Of a DNA stretch of 64,000 bases, positions 42,914-52,259 are shown one piece after another. Position 1 is the first letter of the stretch. The number at the start of each line of letters is the position of its first letter. Made by a program: the position numbers and the translations under genes. The notes beneath the pieces were generated by a model. That model saw only the letters and a list, made by a program, of their open reading frames with translations. It did not search any database and had not been told where the DNA came from. Location: assembly GCF_020889625.1 (NCBI RefSeq), contig NZ_CP086380.1, positions 1,841,001 to 1,905,000 on the forward strand, given 5' to 3'. The stretch is from Deinococcus radiophilus (GTDB lineage Bacteria; Deinococcota; Deinococci; Deinococcales; Deinococcaceae).

Positions 42914-44467
42914 TCAGTGACGGAAATGGCGTGAGCCGGTCATCACCATGCTCAGGCCCAGTTCATCGGCGGCGGCGATCACTTCAGGGTCACGCTTGGC
43001 TCCACCCGGCTGAACGACGGCCCGGACCCCGGCCTGCGCGGCCAGACGCACCACATCGTCAAAGGGGAAAAAGGCCTCAGAAGCCATCACTGCGCCCTGG
43101 GCGTTCTCAGCCGCATTGGCCACAGCACGTTCAGCGGCCCAGATGCGGCTGACCGCTCCTGCACCGATGCCCACCGTCACGCCGCCCCGCGCCAGCACAA
43201 TGGCGTTGGAGCGGGCAAACTTAGCGGTAACCCAGGCGAAGCGTAGATCTCGCCACTCCTGCTCACTGGGCTGCGCTGCCGTGACCACCTCCGGACACAG
43301 GTCGTCCCACTGCCGGGTGTCACGCTCCTGCACGGCGAAGCCGCCGACCAGCGGCCGGACATCCAGCCCAGTTACCGGGGCAGCAGCGGCCTGCAAGACC
43401 CGCAGGTCAGGCTTTTTGGCCGCGAACCAGGCCACCGCTTCGGCACTGACCTGCGGCGCAATCAGCACCTCCAGAAAGGTCCCATGGAAGCTCTGAGCCG
43501 CTTCCAGATCCACCGGGTGGCTGACCGCCACCACACCACCAAAGACGCTGAGGGTATCCGCATCACGCGCCTGGGTCCAGGCCTGGGTCACGCTCTCGCC
43601 CAGAGCCACGCCGCACGGGTTGGCGTGCTTGACGGCCACACAGGCCACGGCGCCCGCTTGCGTCTGCGCCAGTTCGCGGCACAGCGCCCAGGCGGCGTCA
43701 GCGTCGGCATAGTTGTTGAAACTCATCGGCTTGCCGGACAGCACCTGCGCGTCCAGTACCGGGCCGCGTGCCTCGCCCCAGCGGTAGACTGCACCGGACT
43801 GGTGGGGGTTCTCGCCATACCGAACCTCGTGCGCCCTATGCAGTTCCAGCGTGATCTGGCTGAGCAACTCCGGCTGTGGTGCGTCTGTCTCCGCACTCAG
43901 ATAGGCGGTGATCGCGGCGTCATAGTGACTGGTATGCGCGTAAGCTTTGGCGGCCAGGCGGCGGCGGTCCTGAACAGCGACCTCCGGCTGCAGGGCCAGC
44001 GGGTAATCGGCCGGGTCCACCAGAATCAGCACATCCGCATGGTTCTTGGCCGCTGAGCGGATCATGGCCGGGCCACCAATATCAATGTTTTCAATCACTT
44101 CGGGGTCGGGCGCACCCCGCGCTACCGTTTCCCGAAAGGGGTACAGATTGACACATACCAGATCAATCGGGCCGATGTTATGGGTCTCCAGTTGGTCCAA
44201 ATGACCAGGTTCGCGGCGGGCCAGGATACCGCCGTGGACGGCTGGGTGCAGCGTCTTGACCCGGCCATCCAGCATCTCAGGAAACCCAGTGAGGTCACTC
44301 ACGGCACGGGCGGGCAGGCCAGCGTCCAGCAGCACTTGCAGGGTGCCGCCGGTACTGACAAGTTCCCAGCCCCCCTCATGCAGGGCGCGGGCAAAATCGG
44401 TGATGCCGGATTTGTCGCTGACCGAGAGCAGGGCGCGTTTTTGGGCAGATGGATTCTGGGCAGTCAT
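42914..44467 (-). CDS. purH: Bifunctional AICAR formyltransferase/IMP cyclohydrolase
   Basis: 517-residue PurH, catalysing the last two steps to IMP using 10-formyl-THF. The N-terminal cyclohydrolase domain begins ALLSVSDKSGITDFARALHE with FPEMLDGRVKTLHPAVHGGI. The formyltransferase domain has LRYGENPHQSGAVY in the form VRYGENPHQSGAVYRWGEAR, then VKHANPCGVALG, VFGGVVAVSHPVDL and the C-terminal AFFPFDDVVRLAAQAGVRAV. GGAGG precedes the ATG at 44467. It is upstream of folD, which supplies its cofactor cycle. The leader has a 9-bp inverted repeat. Confidence 0.97.
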   Translation of the reverse strand: MTAQNPSAQKRALLSVSDKSGITDFARALHEGGWELVSTGGTLQVLLDAGLPARAVSDLTGFPEMLDGRVKTLHPAVHGGILARREPGHLDQLETHNIGPIDLVCVNLYPFRETVARGAPDPEVIENIDIGGPAMIRSAAKNHADVLILVDPADYPLALQPEVAVQDRRRLAAKAYAHTSHYDAAITAYLSAETDAPQPELLSQITLELHRAHEVRYGENPHQSGAVYRWGEARGPVLDAQVLSGKPMSFNNYADADAAWALCRELAQTQAGAVACVAVKHANPCGVALGESVTQAWTQARDADTLSVFGGVVAVSHPVDLEAAQSFHGTFLEVLIAPQVSAEAVAWFAAKKPDLRVLQAAAAPVTGLDVRPLVGGFAVQERDTRQWDDLCPEVVTAAQPSEQEWRDLRFAWVTAKFARSNAIVLARGGVTVGIGAGAVSRIWAAERAVANAAENAQGAVMASEAFFPFDDVVRLAAQAGVRAVVQPGGAKRDPEVIAAADELGLSMVMTGSRHFRH

Positions 44468-44516
44468 GGAAAACCTCCGTGAAGAAAGGACGAAAGAGCC
44501 GTAGGCCTACAACAAA

Positions 44517-44562
44517 CGGACGTTCCCCTTATCCCCACACAGAGGAGAAAGAAGAACGTCCG
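44517..44562 (-). promoter_or_regulatory. Inverted repeat in the purH leader
   Basis: Arms CGGACGTTC (44517-44525) and GAACGTCCG (44554-44562), 28 bases apart, about 50 bases before the purH ATG. It could be an operator or form a leader stem; no T-run follows. Confidence 0.4.
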
Positions 44563-44694
44563 GCCCAGGCGCGCGGCCCATATGAGTCCTCTTGCAGCTT
44601 CCCCGTGGTAACCCACGTTTCGCGCCAGTCGCTGCAGTGTCGCCGCCCAGTGTAGCAACCCGTGACCCTGCCGGGCCTACGCGACCTACTTCAT

Positions 44695-45267
44695 TCAGAC
44701 CGAGTTGCCCGACCCATCGGGGTTGGGACTGACGGTGCTGCCAGTGTCTAGGCCCGCCGCCTGACTGATCTGGCCGCCCGAACCCATCAGCTCGTCCAGT
44801 TGGGCCAGCACTTGGCGCTCCTTGTCGTTGATCTGCTCGCCGCCCATGCCCAGGAAGCCGCCCTCTTTGGCCGCTTCAGCCACACGCTGGGCCACAGTTT
44901 GCAGCATGGTGCGGTAGCTCTGGGCTTCTTCGGGGCTGGCTTTACTGTCCACCAGATACAGGGCCTCGCGGACCCCTTGCAGGGCGCGGCTCACGGCCTC
45001 TTCCATATTCTTGATGCGGCCTTCGCTGTCTTGTTGCAGGCCCTCGGGCGGACCGGCCACCAGGTCGGCAGCAATGGCTTCCAGCAGCGGCGTGCGGGGT
45101 TCTTTGCCGACCTCCTCACGCACGCCCTTCACGATGGCGCCCATCTCGGCAATCAGGCCAGTGACACCGCTGGGGCTGGCCGCCACGATGGCCGATCCGG
45201 CGTTGCCTGCACCGGTCATCACTTTCATCCACTCTTCGCTGCTGAATTGGGATTTGATGTTGGTCAT
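44695..45267 (-). CDS. Hypothetical helical protein of 190 residues
   Basis: Soluble, mostly helical protein that begins TNIKSQFSSEEWMKVMTGAG. Ala/Gly-rich segment SAIVAASPSGVTGLIAEMGA is followed by amphipathic helices (EAVSRALQGVREALYLVDSK and YRTMLQTVAQRVAEAAKEGG) and FLGMGGEQINDKERQVLAQL; the last 25 residues are disordered (Ser/Gly/Asn/Pro). I do not recognise a family. The ATG at 45267 is 6 bases after TAGGCT. Codon use looks like that of its neighbours. It lies between purH and yidD on the same strand. Confidence 0.82.
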   Translation of the reverse strand: MTNIKSQFSSEEWMKVMTGAGNAGSAIVAASPSGVTGLIAEMGAIVKGVREEVGKEPRTPLLEAIAADLVAGPPEGLQQDSEGRIKNMEEAVSRALQGVREALYLVDSKASPEEAQSYRTMLQTVAQRVAEAAKEGGFLGMGGEQINDKERQVLAQLDELMGSGGQISQAAGLDTGSTVSPNPDGSGNSV

Positions 45268-45353
45268 GACGTCAGCCTAAGCTGGCACATTGGCCGAATG
45301 GTTGAGAAAAATCAGGAATGTGTTTAGACAGACCATCTGGGAGCGGGGCGTCC

Positions 45354-45602
45354 TCAGCGTCGGGGGGGCCACTCGTCCGGCACCGGATCGAAGCCGCCTT
45401 TGAACAGAGGGCTACACCGGAAAAAGCGCCAGAAAGCCAGCCAGCTGCCCTTAAGCGCCCCGTGCCGCTTCAAGGCCGTGACCGCGTAGCTGGAGCAGGT
45501 CGGCGAGAAACGGCAGGTCGGCGCAGGCTTACGCGGGGACAGTTCGCGCTGATACCAGCGGACCGCCCGGATCATCAGACCTGCAAGTGGGGATGGAGTC
45601 AT
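45354..45602 (-). CDS. yidD: Membrane protein insertion efficiency factor YidD
   Basis: 82-residue YidD, a small amphipathic protein helping YidC insert membrane proteins. The signature is [20 protein letters not shown] followed by [20 protein letters not shown], with three conserved cysteines and [15 protein letters not shown]. The ATG at 45602 overlaps the rnpA stop codon by four bases. In most bacteria yidC follows; here the next gene is unrelated. Confidence 0.95.
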   Translation of the reverse strand: MTPSPLAGLMIRAVRWYQRELSPRKPAPTCRFSPTCSSYAVTALKRHGALKGSWLAFWRFFRCSPLFKGGFDPVPDEWPPRR

Positions 45603-46081
45603 GGCTTCTCCCTAGAGGGGCGACTCTTCTTGGCGCGTGCCTGCTTGCTCTGGGCCGCCACCCGCGCAGGAACCTGTGCCATGACCCCGGCCAGAGCCGC
45701 TTGCAGCTCGTCAAAGGGAGTCCGCAGCACCTCTGCCGTCGGGAACAGAATGCCCCGGCAAGGCGGTAACAGCTGAGCATGAGGACTGTTTGGCAGCGTC
45801 CGCAGGGCTTCACGTACCCGGCGGCGCACGCGGTTACGCTGCACGGCACTTTTCAGCACCTTCTTGGGCACCACGATGCCAATGTGCGCAGCAGGCTGCC
45901 AGGGCTGACCATAGCGCGGACGGTAATCCGTCACCTTGAGACTGAACAGGTCGGTCCGCAGGTTCACGCCCAGACGCCGAACCCGCCGAAATTCACGCTC
46001 ACCCTTAAGTGCACGCAGCGCCACCGCACGCTTTCGCGGGGTGGCGCTGGGAACCTGGTTGGGCAGAGATTCACTGCTCAT
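45599..46081 (-). CDS. rnpA: Ribonuclease P protein component
   Basis: 160-residue RNase P protein, which helps the RNA subunit process tRNA 5' ends. The core is [20 protein letters not shown], then [20 protein letters not shown] with RRRVREALR, the conserved RNR motif. It carries a longer than usual N-terminal extension (about 25 residues) and a basic C-tail ([12 protein letters not shown]). It starts 12 bases after rpmH and overlaps yidD. Confidence 0.95.
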   Translation of the reverse strand: MSSESLPNQVPSATPRKRAVALRALKGEREFRRVRRLGVNLRTDLFSLKVTDYRPRYGQPWQPAAHIGIVVPKKVLKSAVQRNRVRRRVREALRTLPNSPHAQLLPPCRGILFPTAEVLRTPFDELQAALAGVMAQVPARVAAQSKQARAKKSRPSREKP

Positions 46082-46093
46082 ACCAGGTGTGAA

Positions 46094-46240
46094 TTATTGC
46101 TCGTCGCTGACGGTCAGGCGAACGCGGCCCTTGGCGCGGCGGCGGGCCAGGATGTTGCGGCCAGCCTTGGTCTTCATACGGGCGCGGAAACCGTGGGTCT
46201 TGGCGCGTTTACGGCGGTTGGGTTGGTAGGTACGCTTCAT
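46094..46240 (-). CDS. rpmH: 50S ribosomal protein L34
   Basis: 48-residue L34: [20 protein letters not shown], then [20 protein letters not shown], then [21 protein letters not shown] upstream contains a ribosome site. First gene of rpmH-rnpA-yidD. dnaA, the classic divergent neighbour near a replication origin, is absent; the upstream neighbour is formyl-THF cyclo-ligase, so this is not an origin region by its gene content. Confidence 0.97.
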   Translation of the reverse strand: MKRTYQPNRRKRAKTHGFRARMKTKAGRNILARRRAKGRVRLTVSDEQ

Positions 46241-46501
46241 GAATTCTCTCCTCGGGCTTTCGCCCTGCTTGGATTTGCAGGTCTGGCGCTGAACGGCCTG
46301 TGCTGGGCAGCAACTTGCCTGGCTTCCCCACCTGCGGGGGTCTTTAGGGCAGCGGTGGCCCTGCTGGGTGCCCTGGTCCGACCCCGCCTGGGCAGGGGAC
46401 TCGTGAGGGCAAACTGGAAGAGAATATCACACCCCAGCCTGGGACAGTATCACTTCTCTCAAGCTCCTTGCCTCGCCTGGCCTGAGGGCAACACAGATCT
46501 T

Positions 46502-47071
46502 CTAACGGTCCAGTGGCGGCACGCGCAGAGTTTCAGCTTCGGTCACGATCCAGTCCAGCGGTACATCATGCGGTTCACGCGGGACCTCGTCCAGCAGCAG
46601 CGCCGCAAAGGTGACTCCGATTTTTGGGCCGGTATAACCCTCCAGGAAACGGTCATAGAATCCACCTCCGTAGCCCAGGCGAATGCCCCGGCGGTCAAAG
46701 GCAATGCCCGGAAGCACCACAGCGTCTACCTCACTGCTATTTATCTGGGGAGTATCTCTAGGGGGCTGCATGACCCCCACGGGGCTGCGCTCGGTGGCGG
46801 TGTTCCACTCGTGCAGGGTGAGGCGGCGCTCCGGACGCACGCGTGCGCGGGTCGTCAGCAGCCTGAATTCGCTGCCCAGGCTGCGCAGGTCCGGCTCCCC
46901 GTTCAGGGCGTGATAGGTCAGCACCGTACCGGCCCCGAGTTCACGCAGCAACGACGTGACATGCTGTGCCACTGCGCCGGAACGGTCAGGCTGCTCAGCG
47001 CGTAACTTAAGCGCCCAGCTGCGCCACATGGGTTTGGGATCACTCAGGACCGGCGGCAGATCATGACTCAT
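46502..47071 (-). CDS. 5-formyltetrahydrofolate cyclo-ligase
   Basis: 189-residue enzyme returning 5-formyl-THF to 5,10-methenyl-THF with ATP. The diagnostic C-terminal motif is VVLPGIAFDRRGIRLGYGGG followed by FYDRFL, and the basic N-terminal region has WRSWALKLRAEQPDR. The ATG at 47071 lies 7 bases after CATGAT; an ATG at 47083 would add four residues. Together with folD, purH and folE it makes this window rich in one-carbon genes. Confidence 0.92.
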   Translation of the reverse strand: MSHDLPPVLSDPKPMWRSWALKLRAEQPDRSGAVAQHVTSLLRELGAGTVLTYHALNGEPDLRSLGSEFRLLTTRARVRPERRLTLHEWNTATERSPVGVMQPPRDTPQINSSEVDAVVLPGIAFDRRGIRLGYGGGFYDRFLEGYTGPKIGVTFAALLLDEVPREPHDVPLDWIVTEAETLRVPPLDR

Positions 47072-47219
47072 GCCAGCCATCATGCCAGAGAGCGGCGGAT
47101 ATACAGATGCACCCTCTCAGACTTGTCACAGCGCTGACCTGCAGATGATACACTTATAAAGATTTTATATAGGTGCCGACACGCTGGTCGGTCCAGCTAC
47201 AGGGAGCAGGGGAACAAGA

Positions 47220-47669
47220 ATGCCGACTACAGATCAGATCAAGCGCTACATCCTCCTGGTGGATGATGATGCCAATGACCGCGAACTGGCACAGATTGTC
47301 ATCACGGAGTTGGCGCAGGAAGCCGGCGCGCACCCAGAAGTGCGGATCATGTCCAGCGGCCAAGAGGCCCTGGAATTCCTGAAGACCCACGCGCAGGAGA
47401 CCGACCAGCTTCCTGACGTGGTGTTGCTGGACCTGAACATGCCGCAGATGGACGGCTTCAGCGTGCTGCGGGCCATCCGTGAGAATCCAACCACCTCGAC
47501 CCTGCCCGTGGTGATTCTCAGCACCAGCCGCGAGCGGGCTGATGTGCAGCAGTCCTATGCCCAAGGTGCCAACGCTTATGTGGTCAAACCTCTGGAATAC
47601 GACCACTTCCGCCGCACCATCTCCAGCGTGATGGAGTTCTGGACTGGGCAAAACCAAGTCAACCGCTAG
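47220..47669 (+). CDS. Single-domain response regulator (CheY/Rcp1-like)
   Basis: 149-residue receiver domain with no output domain. The acidic pocket is LLVDDDANDRE, the phospho-acceptor Asp is in VVLLDLNMPQMDGF, the switch Ser/Thr in VILSTSRERADV and the Lys in AYVVKPLEYDHF. The shape, with DDD and an insert after helix 1, is like Rcp1-type regulators paired with phytochrome-like kinases. No kinase gene is nearby, so the partner is unknown. agggagcagggg before the ATG holds a ribosome site. The upstream 60 bases are unusually A/T-rich (TTATAAAGATTTTATATAGG). Confidence 0.93.
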   Translation: MPTTDQIKRYILLVDDDANDRELAQIVITELAQEAGAHPEVRIMSSGQEALEFLKTHAQETDQLPDVVLLDLNMPQMDGFSVLRAIRENPTTSTLPVVILSTSRERADVQQSYAQGANAYVVKPLEYDHFRRTISSVMEFWTGQNQVNR

Positions 47670-47829
47670 AGACCGTTCAGAGAACCGTGGGGCTGAGTCA
47701 TCCCCACAGTTCTCTAGGGTGTGCGAGTAAAGCGAAGACAGAAACGTCAGGCGCCATACGCATTTTCTGGATCATTGCTAAGGGCCAGGATCACCCGGGC
47801 GCACTGGCAGGAGCGGCATACTGCAGGGC

Positions 47830-48660
47830 ATGAACATTTGGCTGGGCTGCGGCGGCTACTCGAATACCGAATGGGCCGAAGAAGGGCTGATCTATGAGGG
47901 CGTGCGCAAAGATGCCTATTTGGAAGTGTATGCCCAGCACTTCAGCGCCGCAGAGCTGAACAGCTCCTTTTACGCCATTCCGGGCCTCAAGGCGTTTGAA
48001 GGCATGGTGCGGCGCGCCGCCGGGCATGACTTCCGCATGGCGGTCAAACTGAACAAGGTCTTTACCCATGACCGCGCTCCACAGGACGCCGACTTTGACC
48101 GGATGCTGCAAAGCCCTGAGCCGCTGCGTGAAGCCGGGATGATGGGGCCTTATTTGGCGCAGTTCCCGTATTCTTTTCACCGGACCCGCGACAACCGGCT
48201 GTACCTGGCCGAATTGACTGAGCGCTTTGCCGGGCATGAACTGGCCGTGGAACTGCGGCACGGCAGCTGGGATATTCCCGAAGTGCGCGGGGGCATGGCC
48301 GACTACGGCGTGATCTGGGTCAGCCCCGACTATCCGCCAGTGGGCGGAATGCCTGAGCCACAGGTCCATGTCACCGGTGAGGTGGGCTATCTGCGGCTGC
48401 ATGGACGTAATGAGGGCAGCTGGTGGGAAGGCAGCAGCGCCGCCGAGCGCCACGACTACCGCTACACCCGCGCCGAAATGGACGAATGGGCTGAGAAAAT
48501 TGCTCTAGTGGAGGGTGAACTTAGCGAGTTGTATGTGTTTTTCCAGAACACCACCAAAGGTCACGCCCTGCACAATATTCCGATGCTGCGTGAGGCGCTG
48601 GAGGCCCGTGGACTGCGGGTGATCACCCCGAACCCGGCAGATACCGGGCGGTTGCTGTAA
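47830..48660 (+). CDS. DUF72 family protein
   Basis: 276-residue TIM-barrel-like DUF72 protein. Family landmarks are WLGCGGYSNTEWAEEGLIYE, YAQHFSAAELNSSFYAIPG, FRMAVKLNKVFTHDR, LAVELRHGSWDIPEV, VGYLRLHGRNEG and LYVFFQNTTKGHALHNIPML. No enzyme activity is established for DUF72. ATG at 47830, 7 bases after CATACT. Confidence 0.92.
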   Translation: MNIWLGCGGYSNTEWAEEGLIYEGVRKDAYLEVYAQHFSAAELNSSFYAIPGLKAFEGMVRRAAGHDFRMAVKLNKVFTHDRAPQDADFDRMLQSPEPLREAGMMGPYLAQFPYSFHRTRDNRLYLAELTERFAGHELAVELRHGSWDIPEVRGGMADYGVIWVSPDYPPVGGMPEPQVHVTGEVGYLRLHGRNEGSWWEGSSAAERHDYRYTRAEMDEWAEKIALVEGELSELYVFFQNTTKGHALHNIPMLREALEARGLRVITPNPADTGRLL

Positions 48661-48667
48661 CCCCTGC

Positions 48668-49495
48668 CTAGGCGCTGGCGTCCAGCCGCGCTTCGATGCG
48701 CTTGAGGCTGGAGACGATCAGAAAAGCCACAATGACCATGAGCGTCCAGGCCAACCACTTGCCCCAGTCCACCAGTGCCCAGCCGTCCGCCTGATGGGGA
48801 TAGACCCAGGCCCCCAGCAGCGTGCCCAGGTTCTCGGCAGCGTATACAGCCAGTCCGATCAGCCCAAAGCCCAGCAGCAGCGGCATCCGCAGGCGCTCAC
48901 CGCGGAGGCTGAAGTCTACCCAGCTGCGGGCATAGGCCAGCGCGATCAGCCCGGCGATGAGCCAGCGCAGGTCGGGGCCAAAGTGGTGCGTGAAAAAGTT
49001 GAGATAGGCGGCCCCCGCCAGCCCCGCCTGCACCGCGAAAGGCGGCGGGCGCCCAATGAATAGCTCCAGCCGCCGCCAGGCCTGTGCCATATAACTGCCT
49101 ACACTGGCATACATAAACCCGGCGTACAGCGGCACACCGCCCACCACGCTCAGGCCCGCCGCGTCGTAAGACCAACTGCCCTGGTTCACCTTGAAGACTT
49201 CCAGCGCGAACCCCAGCAGGTGAAAGAGCAGCAGCGCGGCGACTTCACGCCAGGTTTCGAAGCGGGTCAGCAGCAAGGTCGCCTGCACCGCCAGCACGCT
49301 GACCAACATCAGGTCGGCGCGGGCCACCCCCCAGGCGGCCAGCGGCAGTGCATCGGTGAGTGCCAGCAGCCCCACAACCAGAAAGGCGAACAAGCAGCAC
49401 AGAGCCTGTACCCGCACAAAATCCAGCAACAGGATCCAATGAGGCACATGCCCTGCCCCACCCAACCGCTTAATCACGGGCGTCAAGGGCCTCAT
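48668..49495 (-). CDS. DUF817 integral membrane protein
   Basis: 275-residue membrane protein with about eight helices. The DUF817 core is FALEVFKVNQGSWSYDAAGL followed by GGVPLYAGFMYASVGSYMAQ, and NFFTHHFGPDLRW later. Function unknown. I start at the ATG at 49495, which overlaps the end of dusA by 26 bases; a GTG at 49477 (overlap 8 bases) is an alternative. It is probably cotranscribed with dusA. Confidence 0.87.
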   Translation of the reverse strand: MRPLTPVIKRLGGAGHVPHWILLLDFVRVQALCCLFAFLVVGLLALTDALPLAAWGVARADLMLVSVLAVQATLLLTRFETWREVAALLLFHLLGFALEVFKVNQGSWSYDAAGLSVVGGVPLYAGFMYASVGSYMAQAWRRLELFIGRPPPFAVQAGLAGAAYLNFFTHHFGPDLRWLIAGLIALAYARSWVDFSLRGERLRMPLLLGFGLIGLAVYAAENLGTLLGAWVYPHQADGWALVDWGKWLAWTLMVIVAFLIVSSLKRIEARLDASA

Positions 49496-50468
49496 CCGGC
49501 ACGCCCGCCAGTGCCTGGTCCAGCACGTCCAATCCGGCGTCCTTGCGGTGACCCAGTTCGCTGAGGGTCCGCTTATAGTGCCGCGCCCCCGGTTGCCCGG
49601 CAAAGAGACCCAACGTGGACTTGGTGAGGTGGTGGAAGCTCTCGCCGCGCTCTAGGCCCGCCGCCACATAAGGACGGAAGCGGGCCATCACCTCGCGGCG
49701 GGTGGCCCTTGGCGTCTCGGCACCGAAGATGCGCCGGTCCACATCGGCCAGCAAGTAGGGCGTCTGGTAAGCAGCGCGGCCCACCATGACGCCGTCGGCC
49801 CAGGTCAGATGCTCCTGCGCCTCATCCAGCGTGAGGATGCCGCCGTTCAGTGAGATGGTCAGCTCCGGAAAATCTCCCTTAAGGCGCTGCACCCAGTCGT
49901 AGCGCAGCGGCGGAATCTCGCGGTTTTCTTTGGGGGACAGGCCCCTCAGCCAGGCTTTGCGGGCATGAACGATGAAAGTCTGACACCCGGCCTCTGCCAC
50001 GGTTGCCACGAACGCGCACAGTTCCTCGTAGCTCTCCTGGTGGTCTATGCCGATGCGGTGCTTGACTGTCACCGGCAACTGGGTGGCCCCGCGCATGGCC
50101 TCTACGCTACGGGCCACCACGTCCGGCGTACCCATCAAGCAGGCCCCAAAGGCTCCGCTCTGCACCCGGTCGCTGGGGCAGCCACAGTTCAGGTTCACCT
50201 CGTCATAGCCCCACTTTTCGGCCAGAGTGGCGCATTCTGCCAGCGCCTGCGGGTCACTGCCACCCAGTTGCAGCGCCACTGGATGCTCGGTGTCTCCAAA
50301 GTCCAGATGCCGCGCCTGATCGCCATGCAGCAGCGCGCCCGTCGTGACCATCTCGGTGTACAGCAGCGCCTGGGTGGTCAGGCAGCGGTGAAAGGCGCGG
50401 CAGTGCCGATCGGTCCAGTCCAGCATGGGCGCGACGGAAAAGCGGTGTGGGGCAGGGCGAAGACTCAT
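49470..50468 (-). CDS. dusA: tRNA-dihydrouridine synthase A
   Basis: 332-residue flavoprotein reducing uridine to dihydrouridine in the tRNA D-loop (DusA type: U20 and U20a). FMN-binding barrel with FSVAPMLDWTDRHCRAFHRC, the catalytic Cys in VNLNCGCPSDRVQSGAFGAC, VKHRIGIDHQESYEEL and HARKAWLRGLSPKENREIPP, a DusA-specific segment. ATG at 50468, 9 bases after TACACT. Confidence 0.95.
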   Translation of the reverse strand: MSLRPAPHRFSVAPMLDWTDRHCRAFHRCLTTQALLYTEMVTTGALLHGDQARHLDFGDTEHPVALQLGGSDPQALAECATLAEKWGYDEVNLNCGCPSDRVQSGAFGACLMGTPDVVARSVEAMRGATQLPVTVKHRIGIDHQESYEELCAFVATVAEAGCQTFIVHARKAWLRGLSPKENREIPPLRYDWVQRLKGDFPELTISLNGGILTLDEAQEHLTWADGVMVGRAAYQTPYLLADVDRRIFGAETPRATRREVMARFRPYVAAGLERGESFHHLTKSTLGLFAGQPGARHYKRTLSELGHRKDAGLDVLDQALAGVPDEALDARD

Positions 50469-50833
50469 GCGCCCTGCAGTGTAAGGCAGGGATGTGGCTG
50501 CGGAATGTCCGTAGGCCACACAAGGCCCACATGGGCAGCAGCTACGCCGCCTGGCATGCACCGAACATCTAGCAGTGGGCCGCACTTCTCTCTGAGGCGC
50601 TCACCATTCATGAAATGATTGAAAGAGCACTGTTAGACCGGGCACGGCAGGCTGAGCCTCATGCGAAACCCACCCCTCTGCGCGGCATTCCTCAGGTGTT
50701 CCCACCTGAAAGCAGCGCAGACCGGGTTTCAAATCAAGTCGTCTGGGCCTACACCGGCTGCCTGCAGATACAAAGGCGGCCTGACCGCCGCAGCGCAGAC
50801 CGCCACCCGGCACTTTTTGTGAAAGGGACCTTC

Positions 50834-52159
50834 ATGGACAACATTTCCCCACTGGCCAAAACCCTCGCCGAATCCAACGGAATTGACTGGCGCTCCATTC
50901 AGGGCACCGGGGACGGCGGACAAGTCGTCGAGCAGGACATCATCAACTATCTGACCCGTGTGATGAGCGGCGAAGAAGAGCCGCCCGCCACCCCGGTTGA
51001 TCTGCCGCCGCCCGACTGGACCGGCGACGAGCTGCCCGCAGGCATGAGCGCCGAAATGCTCAGCCAGGCCGGTGTGGACTCGGATATTGCCGCCATGGTG
51101 TCTCAGCCGCCTGTGGCCCAGGCCCCCGCAGGCCAAGGCGCACAGCTGGAAGAAGACGAGTTCGAGCTGGATCTGGAAGACGAGCCTGTCGCGGAGCCGG
51201 TGGACGTAATTCCTGTTACCCCCGTCCCTAGCGCACCCAGCCAGCCCTCCGTGGGCCTGGGCGGTCTGCTGTCGCAGCTGTACCAAGAGCCCGCCACCCC
51301 CGCTGCTACAGAAACACCCGCCGCTCCTTCCTACTTTGGCCGCAGCCCTGAGCAAAGCAGCTATGGCCGCCCCAGCGCAGCCCCCTTCGGCAGCGAGCAA
51401 CCCAGCTACGCTCAGGCTGAAGCCACCCAGCCCGAAGTCAGCACCAGCCCCAGCTTTACCGCTGAGCGCACCGAAGTGGCTGCCCAGCCCGAAGCTCAGG
51501 CGGAAACCGTTCAACCTGTGGCCTCTGCTGACACCACGACCCCTGAAGTCAGCACTCCCGCCGTGAGCGAACCTGCCGACATGCCCGCGGCCGAAGTGAC
51601 CCCCGAACCACAGGCCGAAGAAGTGGTGGCAGTGGACACCGCCGCCAACAGCACCGAAGCTGTGGCTGCTGCACAGGTTGGCCGTCCCGAGAAAGCCGTC
51701 TGGTTCGGTGTGTACCTGCGCCGTGACGCCGACCTGAGCAGTGCTTCGGACCTGCGTGAGCAGCTGAATGCCGCGCTGGGTCAGGATGTGCCGCTCTCCC
51801 TGCTGGTGGCGCGCGCCGCGCAGCAGCATGTGGGTCTGCTGGGCCTGAACACCGTGGCCATTCAGGACGCCTACGCCCACCGTGCCCGCTCTGTTGGTGA
51901 GCGCACTGCCAGCCTGCGTGACGCCCTGTCCGCGATTGATACTGACGCTGACGGTCAGCCTGACATGCTGGTGGTGAACGCCGGCACCTTGGACCTGGAC
52001 GAAGTTCACTACCCGGATACCCTGAGCCTGTCGGTAGGCCGCGTGGTGGATGGCCGCGCCGCCCTGAGCCTGAACGGCGACGTGGAAACCACCAAGGCCG
52101 CCGAGTTCCTGGCAGCTGTGGCACAGAGCCTGGAAGCCCCAGTCGCCCTGATCATCTGA
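50834..52159 (+). CDS. E2-like protein with E3-binding domain but no lipoyl domain or catalytic His
   Basis: 441-residue protein. Residues about 4-41 form a peripheral subunit-binding domain ([20 protein letters not shown] then [16 protein letters not shown]), the module of 2-oxoacid dehydrogenase E2 chains that binds E3 or E1. A disordered linker rich in Pro, Ala, Glu and Thr runs to about residue 290. The C-part ([20 protein letters not shown] and [20 protein letters not shown]) is similar to the E2 acyltransferase fold, but the DHR-x-x-DG motif is replaced by GDVETTK near residues 415-421, so the catalytic His is lost. There is no lipoyl domain. aaaggga precedes the ATG. lpd (E3) lies 11 kb downstream. 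Confidence 0.85.
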   Translation: MDNISPLAKTLAESNGIDWRSIQGTGDGGQVVEQDIINYLTRVMSGEEEPPATPVDLPPPDWTGDELPAGMSAEMLSQAGVDSDIAAMVSQPPVAQAPAGQGAQLEEDEFELDLEDEPVAEPVDVIPVTPVPSAPSQPSVGLGGLLSQLYQEPATPAATETPAAPSYFGRSPEQSSYGRPSAAPFGSEQPSYAQAEATQPEVSTSPSFTAERTEVAAQPEAQAETVQPVASADTTTPEVSTPAVSEPADMPAAEVTPEPQAEEVVAVDTAANSTEAVAAAQVGRPEKAVWFGVYLRRDADLSSASDLREQLNAALGQDVPLSLLVARAAQQHVGLLGLNTVAIQDAYAHRARSVGERTASLRDALSAIDTDADGQPDMLVVNAGTLDLDEVHYPDTLSLSVGRVVDGRAALSLNGDVETTKAAEFLAAVAQSLEAPVALII

Positions 52160-52180
52160 TCGGTTCCACACCGATCAGCA

Positions 52181-52207
52181 GGCTCCCCGTCTGGGGGGCC
52201 TTTTTTT
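52181..52207 (+). terminator. Terminator of the E2-like gene
   Basis: ggctcccc-gtct-ggggggcc followed by seven T residues. Confidence 0.85.
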
Positions 52208-52259
52208 ATTGGAAGTCCGGTCCTGCGGCCCGCTGCACCGATCCGCCATACTGCCGGGC

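Noticed and set aside
46094..46501. Replication origin near rpmH
   Set aside because: No dnaA or dnaN, and no cluster of TTATCCACA-like boxes is seen in the surrounding sequence.
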